The notes: a model not told the origin generated them from the sequence alone. A DNA stretch of 64,000 nt from Siderastrea siderea (GCA_964030785.1 OZ034968.1:51033230-51097229); one strand, 5' to 3'; shown: positions 1 to 41,596, numbered from the stretch's first letter. A program made the numbers and translations.

Positions 1-807
1 ATCAAGCGAAGAATATTTCATTAGAAGTGAGTGAATAAAATGTATCAAGTTTTAACATGTAATGTTTGATTATTACATATTCAGTGGTTACAGGAATGCA
101 GATTTTCAAAAACTCAGGTCAAAATGAGTACATTAAAGTGCGCATGGGTAATCGTAGAAAGTCTTTTGTAAAGTTGTTGTTTATCGTCGTTCCGGTGGTG
201 TTGAACAAAGTTTGATTGCCGTAAACATTCGCACAACAAAGTTAAGTGGTATTCAACAATGTTGATGTTGAAGCCGTTTAATTGAGGCATTAGACACGTC
301 TTTGCCCTTTTTTTCTTTTTTCGCTTCTCACAAGTGTTCTCGCAAACGATCACCCAGCCTTCTCCCTGTTTTATCAATGTATAATTCTGTATGAGGTGCA
401 AGTTATGTAGTAGATAACATTTGGTGAAGCATTTTTTTTTACTGATGGCAGACGTGGAATGCTTTTCCTATTCAACTAGAGAGTGGAATCCAAACTTTTC
501 AAATGAACACAACGCATATTGCTCTAGATCTACGATACGGTCTGGGGTAGTGGACAGAAGCGTAGCTAAACAGCTGCAATTGGCCTTGTAAACATTATTA
601 GTTATTACAATGAACATCAGTTTTGCAATTATAGCGCAAGACACATTAATTTATCATATTATAACTAAACTCGACTGAACTGGTTGACCTATTGCCTTAA
701 TGAACTATCTGTTGCGGAACATTTATTAATCCATGAACGGGTGGTATTGTAAGGAAACCAACAATACATTTTCTCTCTCTCTTTTTCTTTCATAAAAAAT
801 CACTCAG
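1..807. other. ALLC intron or upstream sequence, no feature recognised
   Basis: This AT-rich stretch lies before the first ALLC exon that I can recognise. I searched the plus strand for earlier allantoicase exons and the minus strand for other genes and found none. It ends in a pyrimidine-rich tract at about 771-790 that suits a 3' splice site. Confidence 0.4.
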
Positions 808-865
808 ATTGAAATTGATACCAACCACTTCAAAGGAAACTTCCCAGATTCTTGTGCAATAGAAG
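808..865 (+). CDS. ALLC: ALLC exon (n)
   Basis: Exon encoding [16 protein letters not shown] plus three residues. The acceptor is CACTCAG and the donor GTAAGA; the exon ends in phase 1. Confidence 0.88.
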
Positions 866-3800
866 GTAAGATCAAATTTTCCAGGGAAAATATTGAATGG
901 TTTCTAGCAAGTAGTTTAGGTAGCTGTTCAGCTGTTTGAGCTACAGTCATTTGCAAAAAAAGGGTCGAGACACTTAATTTTCTCAGGGCCTTTTTTCAAG
1001 TCTGCATGCATCAACATTGAGAGGGGTGGTAACCTGCCATCAGGCTTCTTTAGTGAGGAAAAGGAAGCATGAAAATTCGGCTTGCTTAGCTCGCCGAGCG
1101 CGGACTAGGGAAGAGATCGGAACGGAATCATTTTCTTTTTACGCCCACTTCAAGATGAATTGGGCGTAAAAACGGCAAGCATTTAACACTAGCACTGTTT
1201 TACTGCTTCAACAGTAGGTTCGACCTACTGAGTCATCTTATGTTTAGGCACATATTTGGTTGATTATTGTTAGAAAACGACCAGTGTTCGTGTAATGCTA
1301 AGATGTCAATATATACAAGTTAAGAAAAGGGCTAGTTTGAAAAAAAATTAAATTTTCGATAGTGGAAATTTAGAGAAGCAGTATAAAAGTGGTTCTTCTT
1401 TTTTATCCAAGAGCACACTTGTTCGGAAAAATGTGGACTTCAGCGAATGGTTGTTTAAATGCTTAAACGTTTTTTTGCATTTTACATTTGGCTCTTTGAT
1501 ATCTTATATAGCTTGATCAAGTTTTTGTATCCAATGAATTGCTTTGAAAAATCACCCTGGAATATCCCAACACAGCTTGTATGGCGTCCCAGGAAAGGTT
1601 ATTTTTTTGCAGTTTTCTTTTAAAGGGAACCTCCACTGTTACAACAAATTGACGTTAAATTGCTGGACTTAAAGTCCGAATTTCAATTTTTGCCAAAAAG
1701 TTAGAAATGAATATCACCTGTTTTCGCTTTTGAATTTCCCGGGCGCTGTCATTGAATTTTAATGACGTCAAATGGTTACCACTATTGTTGCATACGAAAG
1801 AAAGTTGCCTCATAACAATAGCGGCATCATTTGACGTTATAAAAAATTCGCGCGGGAAGTTCAAAAGCAAAACAAGAAATTCTGAAGAATTTAGAGGCGG
1901 CGGATGGTCTCCTCCCCCCCCCCCCCCAAATGTTACCTTAGAGCTTCTGTTTGATTTCCACGGGATCGTCTGTGCAAATATCGGTCGACCCCCCCCCCCC
2001 CCCCTCCCCTTTTCCTAAGAAAAAAAGGTTTCTTTAAAGCAACAGCGACAATCTCCTATTGTTGAAACCGCACACACTCTTTTTCTTTTTTATAAGAATG
2101 TTGTTTTTCCCGCCCAGGCTGCCGATTTTAGGCTTAAAATATTCTTGTATTATTCTTAAATTATAGCTTATGACATTCCCGTTTTAGAATGTATTGGGGT
2201 TGTTGGCTAGTTTTGCCGTTTAGAGAAAGGAATAAGTTTATACGGTTCAGTTAAAAACATATAATTGTTTTGTATTTACAGATTTTCAACACAAATTTAT
2301 ATCCTTTTCAAAATCTCAGCCTCGGGTTTATTCTTAAAATATTCTTAAAATTTCGCAAATTTCAGCCTCGATATTCTTATAAAATATATTCTTATAAAAA
2401 AATAGAATGTATCAGCTAAGACCACGCAACGCTATCGATAGCAAGTTGTTCACAGGCAACTTGATATAATACGGGTTTTGTTAAACGGTCACGAAAACGA
2501 TAACAATTGTTTATATTTGTATTCTCCTGCAATCTGCGTGCTTAACGTCCGATACGGCGCACTGTCACACGTCTGCAGCGATTCTAATGTATTTTGTCAA
2601 TACTACCCTGACGTTTTCTGCGATCTTAGATGGAAAATTAAATTCAACTTAAAAAGATCTTCAGTAAAGATCATGATTGTTTATTCAAGTGCTAGTATGT
2701 CCGGTATTTGATAGATTGGATTTGCAACCTGATAAAAGCTATGTGCTTACGTCATTATAACATCAAACCTATTGTTCAAAAGGCCGCGCGAACTCAAGAA
2801 GACTAAGTAACTGACGGACACGACGACGACGACGAAAACGAAAAAAAGTGCATTTTACGAGGCGTGACGTGCGTTACCGCACGTGCGCCTCCTAAATAGG
2901 TTATATTCATATCTAACTTATTGGTACACTAAAACTTACTTTTCACTTGTTAACGTAAAGAATTGAAGTCCGAGACTTTATTTCCAACAATTTAACGTCC
3001 ATTTGTTGTAACAGTGGAGCTTCCCTTTAAACCCAATTTTGTATTTTTCTTACTTTACGTACAGATTTTCTAGATTGAGTAGTTCGAATCCTGACATCAT
3101 TTAAAGGTTATGCGCTATTGTTGCCATAGTAACAATTGTGAGAAATTGCACCCCAAGGCAGAAGAAACTGTTGCGAGGCTCATTAATTTAAATGATCCTC
3201 TTTCTAGACAACCATTCGCAAAAAGAGTTTAGACATTCTTGGTATGCGTTTTTTAGCCATCAGCACCCTCCCCTCCCCCCTCCTTTGCACAAAGTTGTGC
3301 CAATTTCGGCAATACTGTCAGCTGCTAGAATAGCACACTCTGCCAAAATTCGCATTCTTTTTGATTAAAAAAATGCAAATTTGGTCAGAGTGTTCAGTTA
3401 AAATAATTTTGCAACTGATCAGCGGTGAATACAGGTACAATTCTAGTTGTCACCATCATCATCTGGTTGCAACAGGGTTTACTATACTTTGGCACTTTTC
3501 TCTGTTGCTCTTAGGATTCCTGATGCCTAAAGATAGCAAAGCAAATGTTTCTACTGAGGACTGGAGTTTGTTTCCATGGAAAACTCTTTTACCAAGCACA
3601 AAGGTAGTTAGAATCATGCTTTTACTTTACCTTTACTCGCCTTTACTCGCCATTAGCATCTTCATTAACTGATATTTTAAATATACGTGCTATGCAATCG
3701 TGTACTTTCCGTTTGTTTACTTTTCAGTTGTCTCCACACAAACGTCACCTTTTCTCTAATCTTAAGGACTGTGGTGTGATTTCCCATGTACGGCTCACCA

Positions 3801-3874
3801 TTTATCCAGATGGAGGTGTTAGCCGAATGAGGTGCTGGGGTCTACCTGCTCCTCTTAACCATTGTAAGCTGTGA
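808..3874 (+). CDS. ALLC: Allantoicase, 3' part (three exons)
   Basis: Allantoicase hydrolyses allantoate to ureidoglycolate and urea in purine breakdown. Three plus-strand exons are visible: 808-865, 3515-3603 and 3728-3874, ending in TGA at 3872-3874. The phases join exactly: the first ends one base into a codon and the second starts with the other two. Translation gives [16 protein letters not shown], then a [15 protein letters not shown] segment, then [20 protein letters not shown]. From memory these match the C-terminal allantoicase repeat (the IEIDTxHFKGN and xHxRxxIYPDGGxxRxR signatures). The N-terminal part lies left of the window or was not recognised. The intron 866-3514 carries a TTAA-type inverted-repeat element. 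The gene converges on DDX41, whose stop codon is 2 kb away. A candidate polyadenylation signal is at 3963. The family call is confident; whether an extra exon hides upstream is open. Confidence 0.9.
1619..3031. mobile_element. TTAA-type inverted-repeat element in ALLC intron
   Basis: A segment of about 1.4 kb is bounded by inverted repeats of about 45 bp that begin AGGGAA and continue CTCCACTGTTACAACAAAT with few mismatches. TTAA stands directly outside each end, which fits Kolobok or piggyBac-like target duplications. No transposase frame is intact. The interior holds two poly-C tracts (about 1914-1927 and 1989-2004) and a smaller palindrome around 1760-1845. It is probably a non-autonomous copy. 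Confidence 0.65.
3515..3603 (+). CDS. ALLC: ALLC exon (n+1)
   Basis: Exon encoding [13 protein letters not shown] and [15 protein letters not shown]. The acceptor is GCTCTTAG and the donor GTAGTT; it ends in phase 0. This is the linker and start of the second allantoicase repeat. Confidence 0.87.
3728..3874 (+). CDS. ALLC: ALLC terminal exon
   Basis: Terminal exon after the acceptor TTTTCAG. It encodes LSPHKRHLF, then the conserved [14 protein letters not shown] core, and stops at TGA 3872-3874. Confidence 0.9.
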   Translation: MSPHKRHLFSNLKDCGVISHVRLTIYPDGGVSRMRCWGLPAPLNHCKL

Positions 3875-3962
3875 TGTGGAGGACTCTAAACCCTGGATTG
3901 TTTATGGCTTTTAGAATTACATTCAAAAAATTTGCTGGTTAAATTAGACAGAATAATATAAA

Positions 3963-3968
3963 AATAAA
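3963..3968 (+). terminator. Candidate ALLC polyadenylation signal
   Basis: AATAAA lies 89 bases after the ALLC stop codon, a usual distance for an animal gene. Confidence 0.5.
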
Positions 3969-4756
3969 TTTACAAACGACTTTCCTATCGTGGGTTGTGT
4001 AACAGCCCGGCAAATGTTTTTTTTTTGTGTGTATGCGTGTGTGTGTGTGTGTGGGGGGGCTTAAATTAAGAATATTGGCTTGTACAATAATGAAAAGTTG
4101 GTTCAGAGATTCTTATCGTATTTAAACCAGAAATTTTGTCATATAGTCCCTTGGAACATTCCACTGCGCGATGTTACTGATGTTATTATAACAACCTAAT
4201 TAAACAATTAGAAAAATACTGTGATTGGTTTGAATAAAGCCGAAATATATCAAATGGTTTTCAGTCTGCTTCACTTTACACAGTAATTTTGGTTACCGGT
4301 ATATTTTGCATGGGTACACTTATTCTTCTGGGCATAACGCTTGGGCGCCTGAGTGATATTCGGCCTACTCATCTACTCAATTTTTGACAATCCACAAAAA
4401 ACTACAACTGCGACAATTTTGCGATCTCTTCTTTCCGCATAAAACATCGGACAAGAAGCTTTTGGAGGTTTTTTTTCAGCATATGAAGTGCACCTCAGCT
4501 TCACATCTTTATTGCCGCGAACTATCTTCGCTAGGTTTGGCATGAGGGCCGCCGCCGAATGCTGCGAACTAAGAGACGTGGGAACTCAAGCTTTTGGGGC
4601 CGTGTATATCAAACACAAACATTTTATGACATTATTTCGGGCGGTTTTTGCAACTCCAATTCACAACCTTAGGGCCCGCATGGCCAGGTTTAAGAACATG
4701 GAGCATGTTACTAGTGAGGGTTAAAAACAGTGTGTAACCAGGCGTCATCTCGTAAA

Positions 4757-4930
4757 TAAAGAGGCTAGTTACTAAAGAAACTGTGATGCTGCGTCGGTGG
4801 GGAAGTGAAACAAAAATTTGGATTTATCACCTAAGTTGATTACATAAGGCTGGCGTTTCGAGCGTTAGCCCTTCGTCAGAACGAATCGAAAAGTCAGCTT
4901 CTGGATTTCTTTACCAACTTAAAATCATTG
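4757..4930 (-). repeat. Penelope-associated repeat with hammerhead-like motif, copy 1
   Basis: Read on plus, this copy opens with TTACTAAAGAAACTGTGATG and a GTCGGTGGGGAAGTGAAAC block, then reaches a TTTCGAGCGTTAGCCCTTCG block. Copies with the same order lie at 42905-43020 and, partly, at 42411-42555. On the minus strand 4879-4852 reads CTGACGA, a GGGC/GCTC stem with TAAC loop, then GAAACGCC, which resembles a hammerhead core. Confidence 0.55.
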
Positions 4931-5382
4931 AGTTTTTACTGGCTTTGCCAACGCTGTAGAAAGTAACTTAGTGAAGCAGAAATTTCCTTAGGTAATTTAG
5001 AAATTATCCTTAGAAATTTCCTCTTGCGGTTTACGGGCTACTTGCGGAAAACTTGTCTGGAAGTTCTTGGTAAAGTGGTGGTTTTCATCATGCGAACATT
5101 AGTCACGATGTTAAAAACAGAAAAATTTACTAGGATTTTTGCAATAATAATAAATGAAATTCCTTGTACGTAAACGAAGTTGCAAAACCCGTTAATGATT
5201 TTCTGAACACGCTATAGAGTATGCACAACATGAAAATGAACATCTCAAAACGCTATTGTATTTCAATTCACACTAATGAAGCAATGGATAACTAAAATGA
5301 AAAACCTTCACGAAAATGAAATTCCACGAATGCTATTTAATTTTTCTAAACGAAGAGGAAAGTTTATTTTCTGCTAATAAAC

Positions 5383-5540
5383 TAGCCTGAGAACACAGCC
5401 GACGTTTCACGAGGTCGCCACTTGAGCCCTCGTAAAACGACGCCTGAGTAACGAGCACAGAAATTCCATACTGATGACGTTCACTACCCAGATCTTGGTA
5501 GCGCTTCTGATTGGTTGGAATTTTCTTTCAACCAATAAAT
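5383..5540. mobile_element. AGCCTGA fold-back MITE, truncated copy 1
   Basis: It starts TAGCCTGAGAACACAGCC and follows the left arm of the complete copies at 10054 and 49470 through ACTACCCAGATCTTGGTAG. The right arm is lost after about 5540. It carries no coding capacity. Confidence 0.75.
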
Positions 5541-5617
5541 AATAATAAGTGGACACAAGCTAGGGTTCCACTGTAAATCCATGTTTACAAAATCGTGAAA
5601 ATATGAATACACAAAGT

Positions 5618-5623
5618 TTTATT
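5618..5623 (-). terminator. Candidate DDX41 polyadenylation signal
   Basis: AATAAA on the minus strand, about 270 bases beyond the DDX41 stop codon, implies a short 3' UTR. Confidence 0.5.
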
Positions 5624-5893
5624 AACCAAACGCAAATAAACAAAAAATCCAAAAATTATGAGCTTTAAAATGCGTATTAAGTTCACGATGGTAGCAATTC
5701 ATCTATTCTTTACACATCTGTTTCAGTTGAAGTTCACCCAACAGAGACCATCTAAACTTCGCTAACCCTTTGAAGCATTTTATGTTCTCCAAACCATTTC
5801 ACTTATGTGTTCAAGCCACGACAACTGTCAGACATTGAAAGAATCTTGACCTAGTCCGCAGAGAAGTTGCACCTGTGTTGCCGTAGCAGCTTG

Positions 5894-36559
<30,666 letters not shown>

Positions 36560-36699
36560 GTCGAGATAGAGTTAAACGTTTTATGTTGGTCTGTCGTCTG
36601 CCACTACAGCCGCCATAATTATTGTTTCGTTGGGTGGCATCCAGACCTCAAAGACTGTGTGTATCCGAGAAGACCTGGGACCCCTTGGGCAAGGACGTA
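36560..36699. promoter_or_regulatory. Bidirectional promoter DDX41/VEZT
   Basis: Only 140 bp separates the two start codons, so transcription of both genes must start in or beside this segment. It contains GCCGCCAT at 36609 (on minus ATGGCGGC, a YY1-like motif often found at transcription starts) and no TATA box. On minus, an 11-codon upstream frame (36616-36581) starts in this motif. Confidence 0.75.
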
Positions 36700-38733
36700 A
36701 TGGCGGAAGAAGAGGTGTTGTTTGAAAACTCTCCTTTGCAGAAATATCTTGATGAAATTGGTTTCTCAGACTTTGAAAGGGTCAGCAGTTGCAAAGAACA
36801 AGAAGAATCGGAAGAAAGTCGTATTTCGTCTTTTCGGGCTTGGATAAGAGGTCTTTTTCATAGGAAAGCATTTACTTGGGAATCCAGCCTGTCAAGGTTA
36901 GTATTGACACCATCAAAGCAAGATCTTGAAGCCTTCAGAAAAGACTACATCGCTGCAGTAGCAGATTCAGATATCTTGAGCGAAGATGATTTTATATTTC
37001 TTACCCATTTTGATCCTGAACTCTTTAAGCTTGAAAAACCGTGCAAGCCCGGTGAATCACACAATGGAAGGAACTTGTCGTTGGTCAGTGAAGGACACTT
37101 TTTCCCCTGCTTTGTGGTATTTGTCTCCGTTTTACTGGCATCTTTTACTGATTTTGTTTGTAGTTCACTCTCAATTGCCCTGATAATACTGTTTGTGGCA
37201 GGAATAAAATCATTGAGTCAATACTACTTTAGTATTTATCACCAGAGAAACGTAGGCATGTTGACTTCGTTCACCGTGCAGATAAAACGGCTTGCTTTGC
37301 TGTTGAGGAAATCTATCAAACTCATTCAAGAGATGGAGCTTTTATCAAAAGGTTATACCATGGTGGGCCCAGCTATTCCTTTATTCTTAGAGAGCAAACA
37401 TGACTTAACATGGTCAGTTTATCCGAAATTAAGGAAAACTGTCATGGAAAACACAGAAGACGTGATAGCAGCCTTACAGAAATCATCTAAGGAGTTACTT
37501 CTACGTTTTCCTCTTGGCACGGAACTTGATGGAATGTTCACATACCTGTCTACAGGAACTGAAAGTATAACATCAGGAAGCTGCACTGAAGGATTGTCAT
37601 TACAAAGCATGAAAGCCATGACTTCATTAGTTTTTAGCTTGCAGTCAGAGTTTCTTAGTAGATTCTTGCTTTGTATGTCAGTAGAGGCAAATGATGGTAA
37701 CTTGTACAAATTATACATGAAACTTTTCAAAAAGATAAACAAAATATTTGAGATTTCCACCAAAGTGATAACAACCTCTCTGAAGTCAATTGAGAGGAGC
37801 TACCACATGCACAGGAGTTACTGCTTTGTAAATGAAGAGCCAGCAGTGAAGCATCCAACGAGGCTTTGCAATAAGTGGACACCTCTTGGTGCTGCACTTC
37901 ATAGTTTGCAGCTTCACCTTCAATCAGGAATTCTGAGGGTACAGTCTTTGCAACAAATTATGAGTAAAGTTTCCAATACTGAAAAGGAAAAGAATTTAAA
38001 CCCCACAGATTTGGAGACAACTTTCCAGTGGTTAAAAATTGACCTTGAGTTGGCACTTAGCTGTTGGAAAGAAAGTGAAAAAAGTCTTGACAAGTTGTTG
38101 GGTAGGGAATCTCTTGAGCAACCTAACAACCAAACAACAAATACGGTAAATGTTGTAAGTTTGGAAGAATCAACAGAAACCTGTGCATTGGACTTAAACG
38201 AAGAAGACACAGAAAGTGATAGGGTCTATGAAGCCTTTTCTGATCCACACGATGAAGCTTTTTATACTACATCTGGTTTAACAGCTGAGGAACTTGAAAG
38301 AGAAAATAACAGTATAAGGGAAAACAAACAACTTTTACAAGAACTCAAGGCTGTTTTATTTACAAAAACAAAAGATCCACTCATAAGCACTGCAGGGTTT
38401 GTCCAACCAGTTAAGGCACCTGGGCTCTTTCAAAAAGATACTGTACGAGTCAATGATGGAGTACCATGCAATGTTAATGAAAGTGCTAATTCTGAAAAGA
38501 CATCAGTGGAAACATCAAATGCCTCCAAACTCAATAATGAACTTTGTGAACACAAACAACTTAAACATATTGAAGGCTTCAGTCAGTTGCCTGACAAAGG
38601 AGCAAGACCTCAACCCAAATTATTCATAGGTATTCAGTCTTCAGTAGCTGTTTCTGCTGCAGCTGCGGCAGTCATGAGAAGCAAAACAATGGGACTCAGT
38701 GAGGAAAATTTCATTGCTGATGACTCAGACTGA
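36700..38733 (+). CDS. VEZT: Vezatin, intronless complete gene
   Basis: Vezatin is a transmembrane adherens-junction protein that in mammals links myosin VIIA to the cadherin-catenin complex. The single open frame gives 677 residues from the ATG at 36700 (human about 780). The start was chosen because MAEEEVLFENSPLQKYL aligns with the vezatin N-terminus (xxFENSPLxxYL). A hydrophobic hairpin at about residues 134-152 and 155-169 gives two membrane segments. Further family matches are LIQEMELLSKGYTMV, LHSLQLHLQSG, CWKESEKSLDKLL, NKQLLQELKAVLF and a C-terminal Ala run, VSAAAAAVMRSKTMG. The mammalian gene has many introns; here there is none in the CDS, so this is either lineage intron loss or a retrocopy that kept a promoter. 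It is head to head with DDX41. Confidence 0.94.
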   Translation: MAEEEVLFENSPLQKYLDEIGFSDFERVSSCKEQEESEESRISSFRAWIRGLFHRKAFTWESSLSRLVLTPSKQDLEAFRKDYIAAVADSDILSEDDFIFLTHFDPELFKLEKPCKPGESHNGRNLSLVSEGHFFPCFVVFVSVLLASFTDFVCSSLSIALIILFVAGIKSLSQYYFSIYHQRNVGMLTSFTVQIKRLALLLRKSIKLIQEMELLSKGYTMVGPAIPLFLESKHDLTWSVYPKLRKTVMENTEDVIAALQKSSKELLLRFPLGTELDGMFTYLSTGTESITSGSCTEGLSLQSMKAMTSLVFSLQSEFLSRFLLCMSVEANDGNLYKLYMKLFKKINKIFEISTKVITTSLKSIERSYHMHRSYCFVNEEPAVKHPTRLCNKWTPLGAALHSLQLHLQSGILRVQSLQQIMSKVSNTEKEKNLNPTDLETTFQWLKIDLELALSCWKESEKSLDKLLGRESLEQPNNQTTNTVNVVSLEESTETCALDLNEEDTESDRVYEAFSDPHDEAFYTTSGLTAEELERENNSIRENKQLLQELKAVLFTKTKDPLISTAGFVQPVKAPGLFQKDTVRVNDGVPCNVNESANSEKTSVETSNASKLNNELCEHKQLKHIEGFSQLPDKGARPQPKLFIGIQSSVAVSAAAAAVMRSKTMGLSEENFIADDSD

Positions 38734-39620
38734 AGAGTTTGATATGATAAACAGGTAGTGTTTCAGAAAAATCATAAGGCTTTGTCAAATTGTGCTCTGG
38801 TACTTGGTAAAATTTTCCTCATGAACTTATCACTCATCAGAGTTAGTAAAAACTCAGGGAAATTTACATGCAGGCTGCTTTGACAAATAATATTTTGGAG
38901 GCAAGCAATAACATGTAAACATGGACTGGTCTTGTAAACAGATTGCAGGAAGCACTTAAATTGTTGGCTTGAATTGACTACTTCTGTGGAAGAACAATTC
39001 ATGGTTGTGGAAAATGCTTGATAACTCAATAGAGTACTTATAAATGTACTGTAGGCTAAAAATTTAATTCAGTCTGTGTAGTAACCAAACATTTCTCTGC
39101 TGCTAATTAACTGCAAGGGATGGATTATAGCCACAGCCATAGAAGATTACATCACCTCCTTGTAGTGGGGTTTTTGGTGTTAGACACACCACAAAGCTAT
39201 TTTTAATTGGTTAATTTGCTGACCAGAACAACACAGTCCATCGACATCCTGTGAAAACAGCTCCTTTTAATTGTATGATGTTTTTTTTTTGAAGATTTTT
39301 TTTGTCTCTCAGTCGCATGTTACTTTCCAACATGGCATCCATGTGTGTTTAGCAAGAAGTTGTTTTGCAAAATAAGGGAAAATGAAGGCTTCAGGATCAA
39401 CTGGATTGCAATCATGTAGGAAATCCATGGGCCTGTAAGGTAATTTATGTGCCATTTTCATGGATTCTGAGAATGAAAGGCCCTTGCCTGTTGATTTTAA
39501 GGGGGGAAGACCCCTAACTACAGATTTGGGATTGCTGCTAAGGCATTTTTGTGCATGGTATACCCTGTTTTGCAGCATTTTGTGTTGCTAGGTTGGTGAA
39601 ATGTATTAGGATGAACATCT

Positions 39621-39771
39621 GGCCCCAGTTGTTCAAAAGGTGGATAGCGCTATCCACTGGATAAATCGCTATCCAGTGGATAAGTGTTAGGGAAACCAAT
39701 CGCATTATCCACTGACTGGATAGAGATTTATCCGGTGGATAGCGCTATCCAACTTTTGAACAACTGGGGCC
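39621..39771. mobile_element. 151-bp GGCCCCAGTTGTTC palindromic MITE
   Basis: GGCCCCAGTTGTTCAAAAG is inverted as CTTTTGAACAACTGGGGCC (one mismatch), with several GGATAGCGCTATCC-type palindromes between. I recall similar elements from many marine invertebrates. No clear target duplication was seen. Confidence 0.8.
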
Positions 39772-40334
39772 TGAGTTTTAAAAATTGACATTATGCTAGC
39801 TAGTGCCAGTCCCCAACTGTGCATTACAAAGAAAAACCTAAAACTCGGAGGAAAGACAGTAGAATTCCCAGAATTTGGACATAAGCAGTTGCTGTTTACA
39901 CAAAGAAAAGAAATACTACAGTAGAATGAGATATTAATTGGCATTGTTTTCAATAATCAAAACTGTAAACCATCTGTGTTTTAGACTTTTTTCTGTTCTG
40001 GTTACATGACCTGGCCTGCCAAATATGGTAACCATTGTAACCTGAAAATCTTGAAAACCTTTCCCATGGTTGTTTAAAAAACACTCTGTATGTTTTTGTT
40101 GATAGTCTGGGTGAAATTCTTATACACTGTACATAAATCTGCAAGTTGACGAGGTGTAAAAATACATTGTCTCTGGGTGTAAACTCTGTTGTCACTGATT
40201 TGTGCTTGTACCTTAACTAATACTAAATTTTAAAGTAGCAATATAAGTAATATTTACTAGTTCCAATTTACTTTCTTTTTACAAAAGATACAAAAGAACT
40301 ATAAATTAATTCTAAAAGCTGAATACTTGCACCA

Positions 40335-40340
40335 AATAAA
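40335..40340 (+). terminator. Possible VEZT polyadenylation signal
   Basis: This AATAAA is about 1.6 kb after the VEZT stop codon and the first I noticed on plus. Use is not shown. Confidence 0.3.
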
Positions 40341-41025
40341 ATTTCAAACAGTGTTTTTAATTTCACCGGTGTTGTTCCCAGGAACAAGCAGGTTACTTGT
40401 CCTTATAATTGCCCATTAGGAGGGTTCCTGCCATAGTGAACTTAAATTCTTTCATTTTATTTTAGTTAAATTCAAATCTCCAATATATTTGGAGGCATGT
40501 TGCCCACTATTTGCCAGGGTCTCTCTTGCTGCCAAATTTTTTAGTAGAGACAAGACCGGCCTGGAGACAACTGGTCAAGTACAGAACTCTTGTGTGTCTG
40601 AGGATGCTGTATTTCCTGCCAGTCTGGAAAATATGAGAAAGTGGAGTGAAAATGTAAGTTTAATTAAGCTTAGCCTTGTATTCTGTGTAACTTCAATCAG
40701 TCTTCATTTTTACATGAAAGAGTCCTGAGACATTTTACTGTTTAACTGCTTTCTCCAAATTCTTCCTTTGTCTTTGTCCTGCCTTGGAATCTGAGATAGT
40801 GATGTAAATGATTAAATAGTATTCAACATTACAGTCACTCCACTAGTACATGAACCTCAAATGCCTTTGATTCTCTGTGTAATAATCTAGTGTATAAAGG
40901 TTTGAGGATAATTTCTAAATTGATGTGAAGACAACTGTATCATTTCATAGTTTAATAAATGGAAATTCTTGTTGCATTCAGTGGACATAAACTGTTTGAG
41001 TCCTAACACAATACAATACAATATT

Positions 41026-41052
41026 GAATGAATGAATGAATGAACGAATGAA
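41026..41052 (+). repeat. TGAA simple repeat
   Basis: Six or seven tandem TGAA units with one substitution (TGAACGAATGAA). Confidence 0.85.
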
Positions 41053-41287
41053 TGGTAAAGTTTCAATGAAAATTTTTAAAAAAATTTACACTACCCATAT
41101 ATAGCAAAGGCTAGCTGATGCGGTTAGTGTAACAAATGTTACATTTTACAATAACAGATACTTAACAGTTTCAAAGATAAATGAATCAATGAAAAGTAAT
41201 TCGTAAGTAGCAGAAATAAATAAATAAATAACGGACACGTGGATATCTGTAACAGGATGAGCGTGTGTGTGGGAACTGTTAAACTGG

Positions 41288-41293
41288 TTTATT
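41288..41293 (-). terminator. Candidate CCDC172 polyadenylation signal
   Basis: AATAAA on minus lies 78 bases beyond the in-frame TAA at 41371, supporting 41371-41596 as the terminal exon. Confidence 0.45.
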
Positions 41294-41370
41294 ATAGTAC
41301 AAATAATTTGCTGTATGAATATCGTGGGAAAATTGCACCTGTTTCACTTGTACATTTCTTGGAACAGTGC

Positions 41371-41596
41371 TTAGTGGTGTTGAATAATAAAACTCATTAG
41401 AGCTGTACACATTGCAGTGATGTATTTTACCTGATGTACATGCATCTTCGGTTGGTCTGTGTGTTGTTGCTGTTGTGTTTGTTTTTGAAGTTGGTTTTTC
41501 AGATGAATGTGATGAAGCTCCTTAAGCTCATCTGTCAATGCTTCACAAATCCCTTCCATGGAATTGTCCTTCATGGCCTCCAGTTCATCGGCAAGT
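41371..41596 (-). CDS. CCDC172: CCDC172 exon 7 (probable terminal)
   Basis: Encodes LADELEAMKDNSMEGICEAL and a Gln/His-rich tail, then stops at TAA. A weak donor at 41430 leaves an alternative further exon possible. Confidence 0.65.

Larger units (their letters stand above)
3875..5617. other. ALLC-DDX41 convergent intergenic region
   Basis: This region holds the 3' ends of two converging genes. I see a TG-rich simple repeat followed by a G run (4028-4060), a repeat with a hammerhead-like motif (4757-4930) and half of a fold-back MITE (5383-5540). No further coding sequence was recognised. Confidence 0.6.
38734..41287. other. VEZT-CCDC172 intergenic region
   Basis: This is the probable VEZT 3' UTR and spacer. 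It contains the palindromic MITE at 39621-39771, an AATAAA at 40335 and a TGAA simple repeat at about 41026-41052. Small open frames here show no recognisable protein. Confidence 0.6.

Noticed and set aside
1905..2010. Pro-rich coding sequence (PPPPPP)
   Set aside because: It arises from two poly-C runs inside a transposable element.
3361..3514. The open frame extending upstream of the ALLC exon at 3515
   Set aside because: It is intron sequence read through. The acceptor at 3514 and phase match with exon 808-865 explain the coding part.
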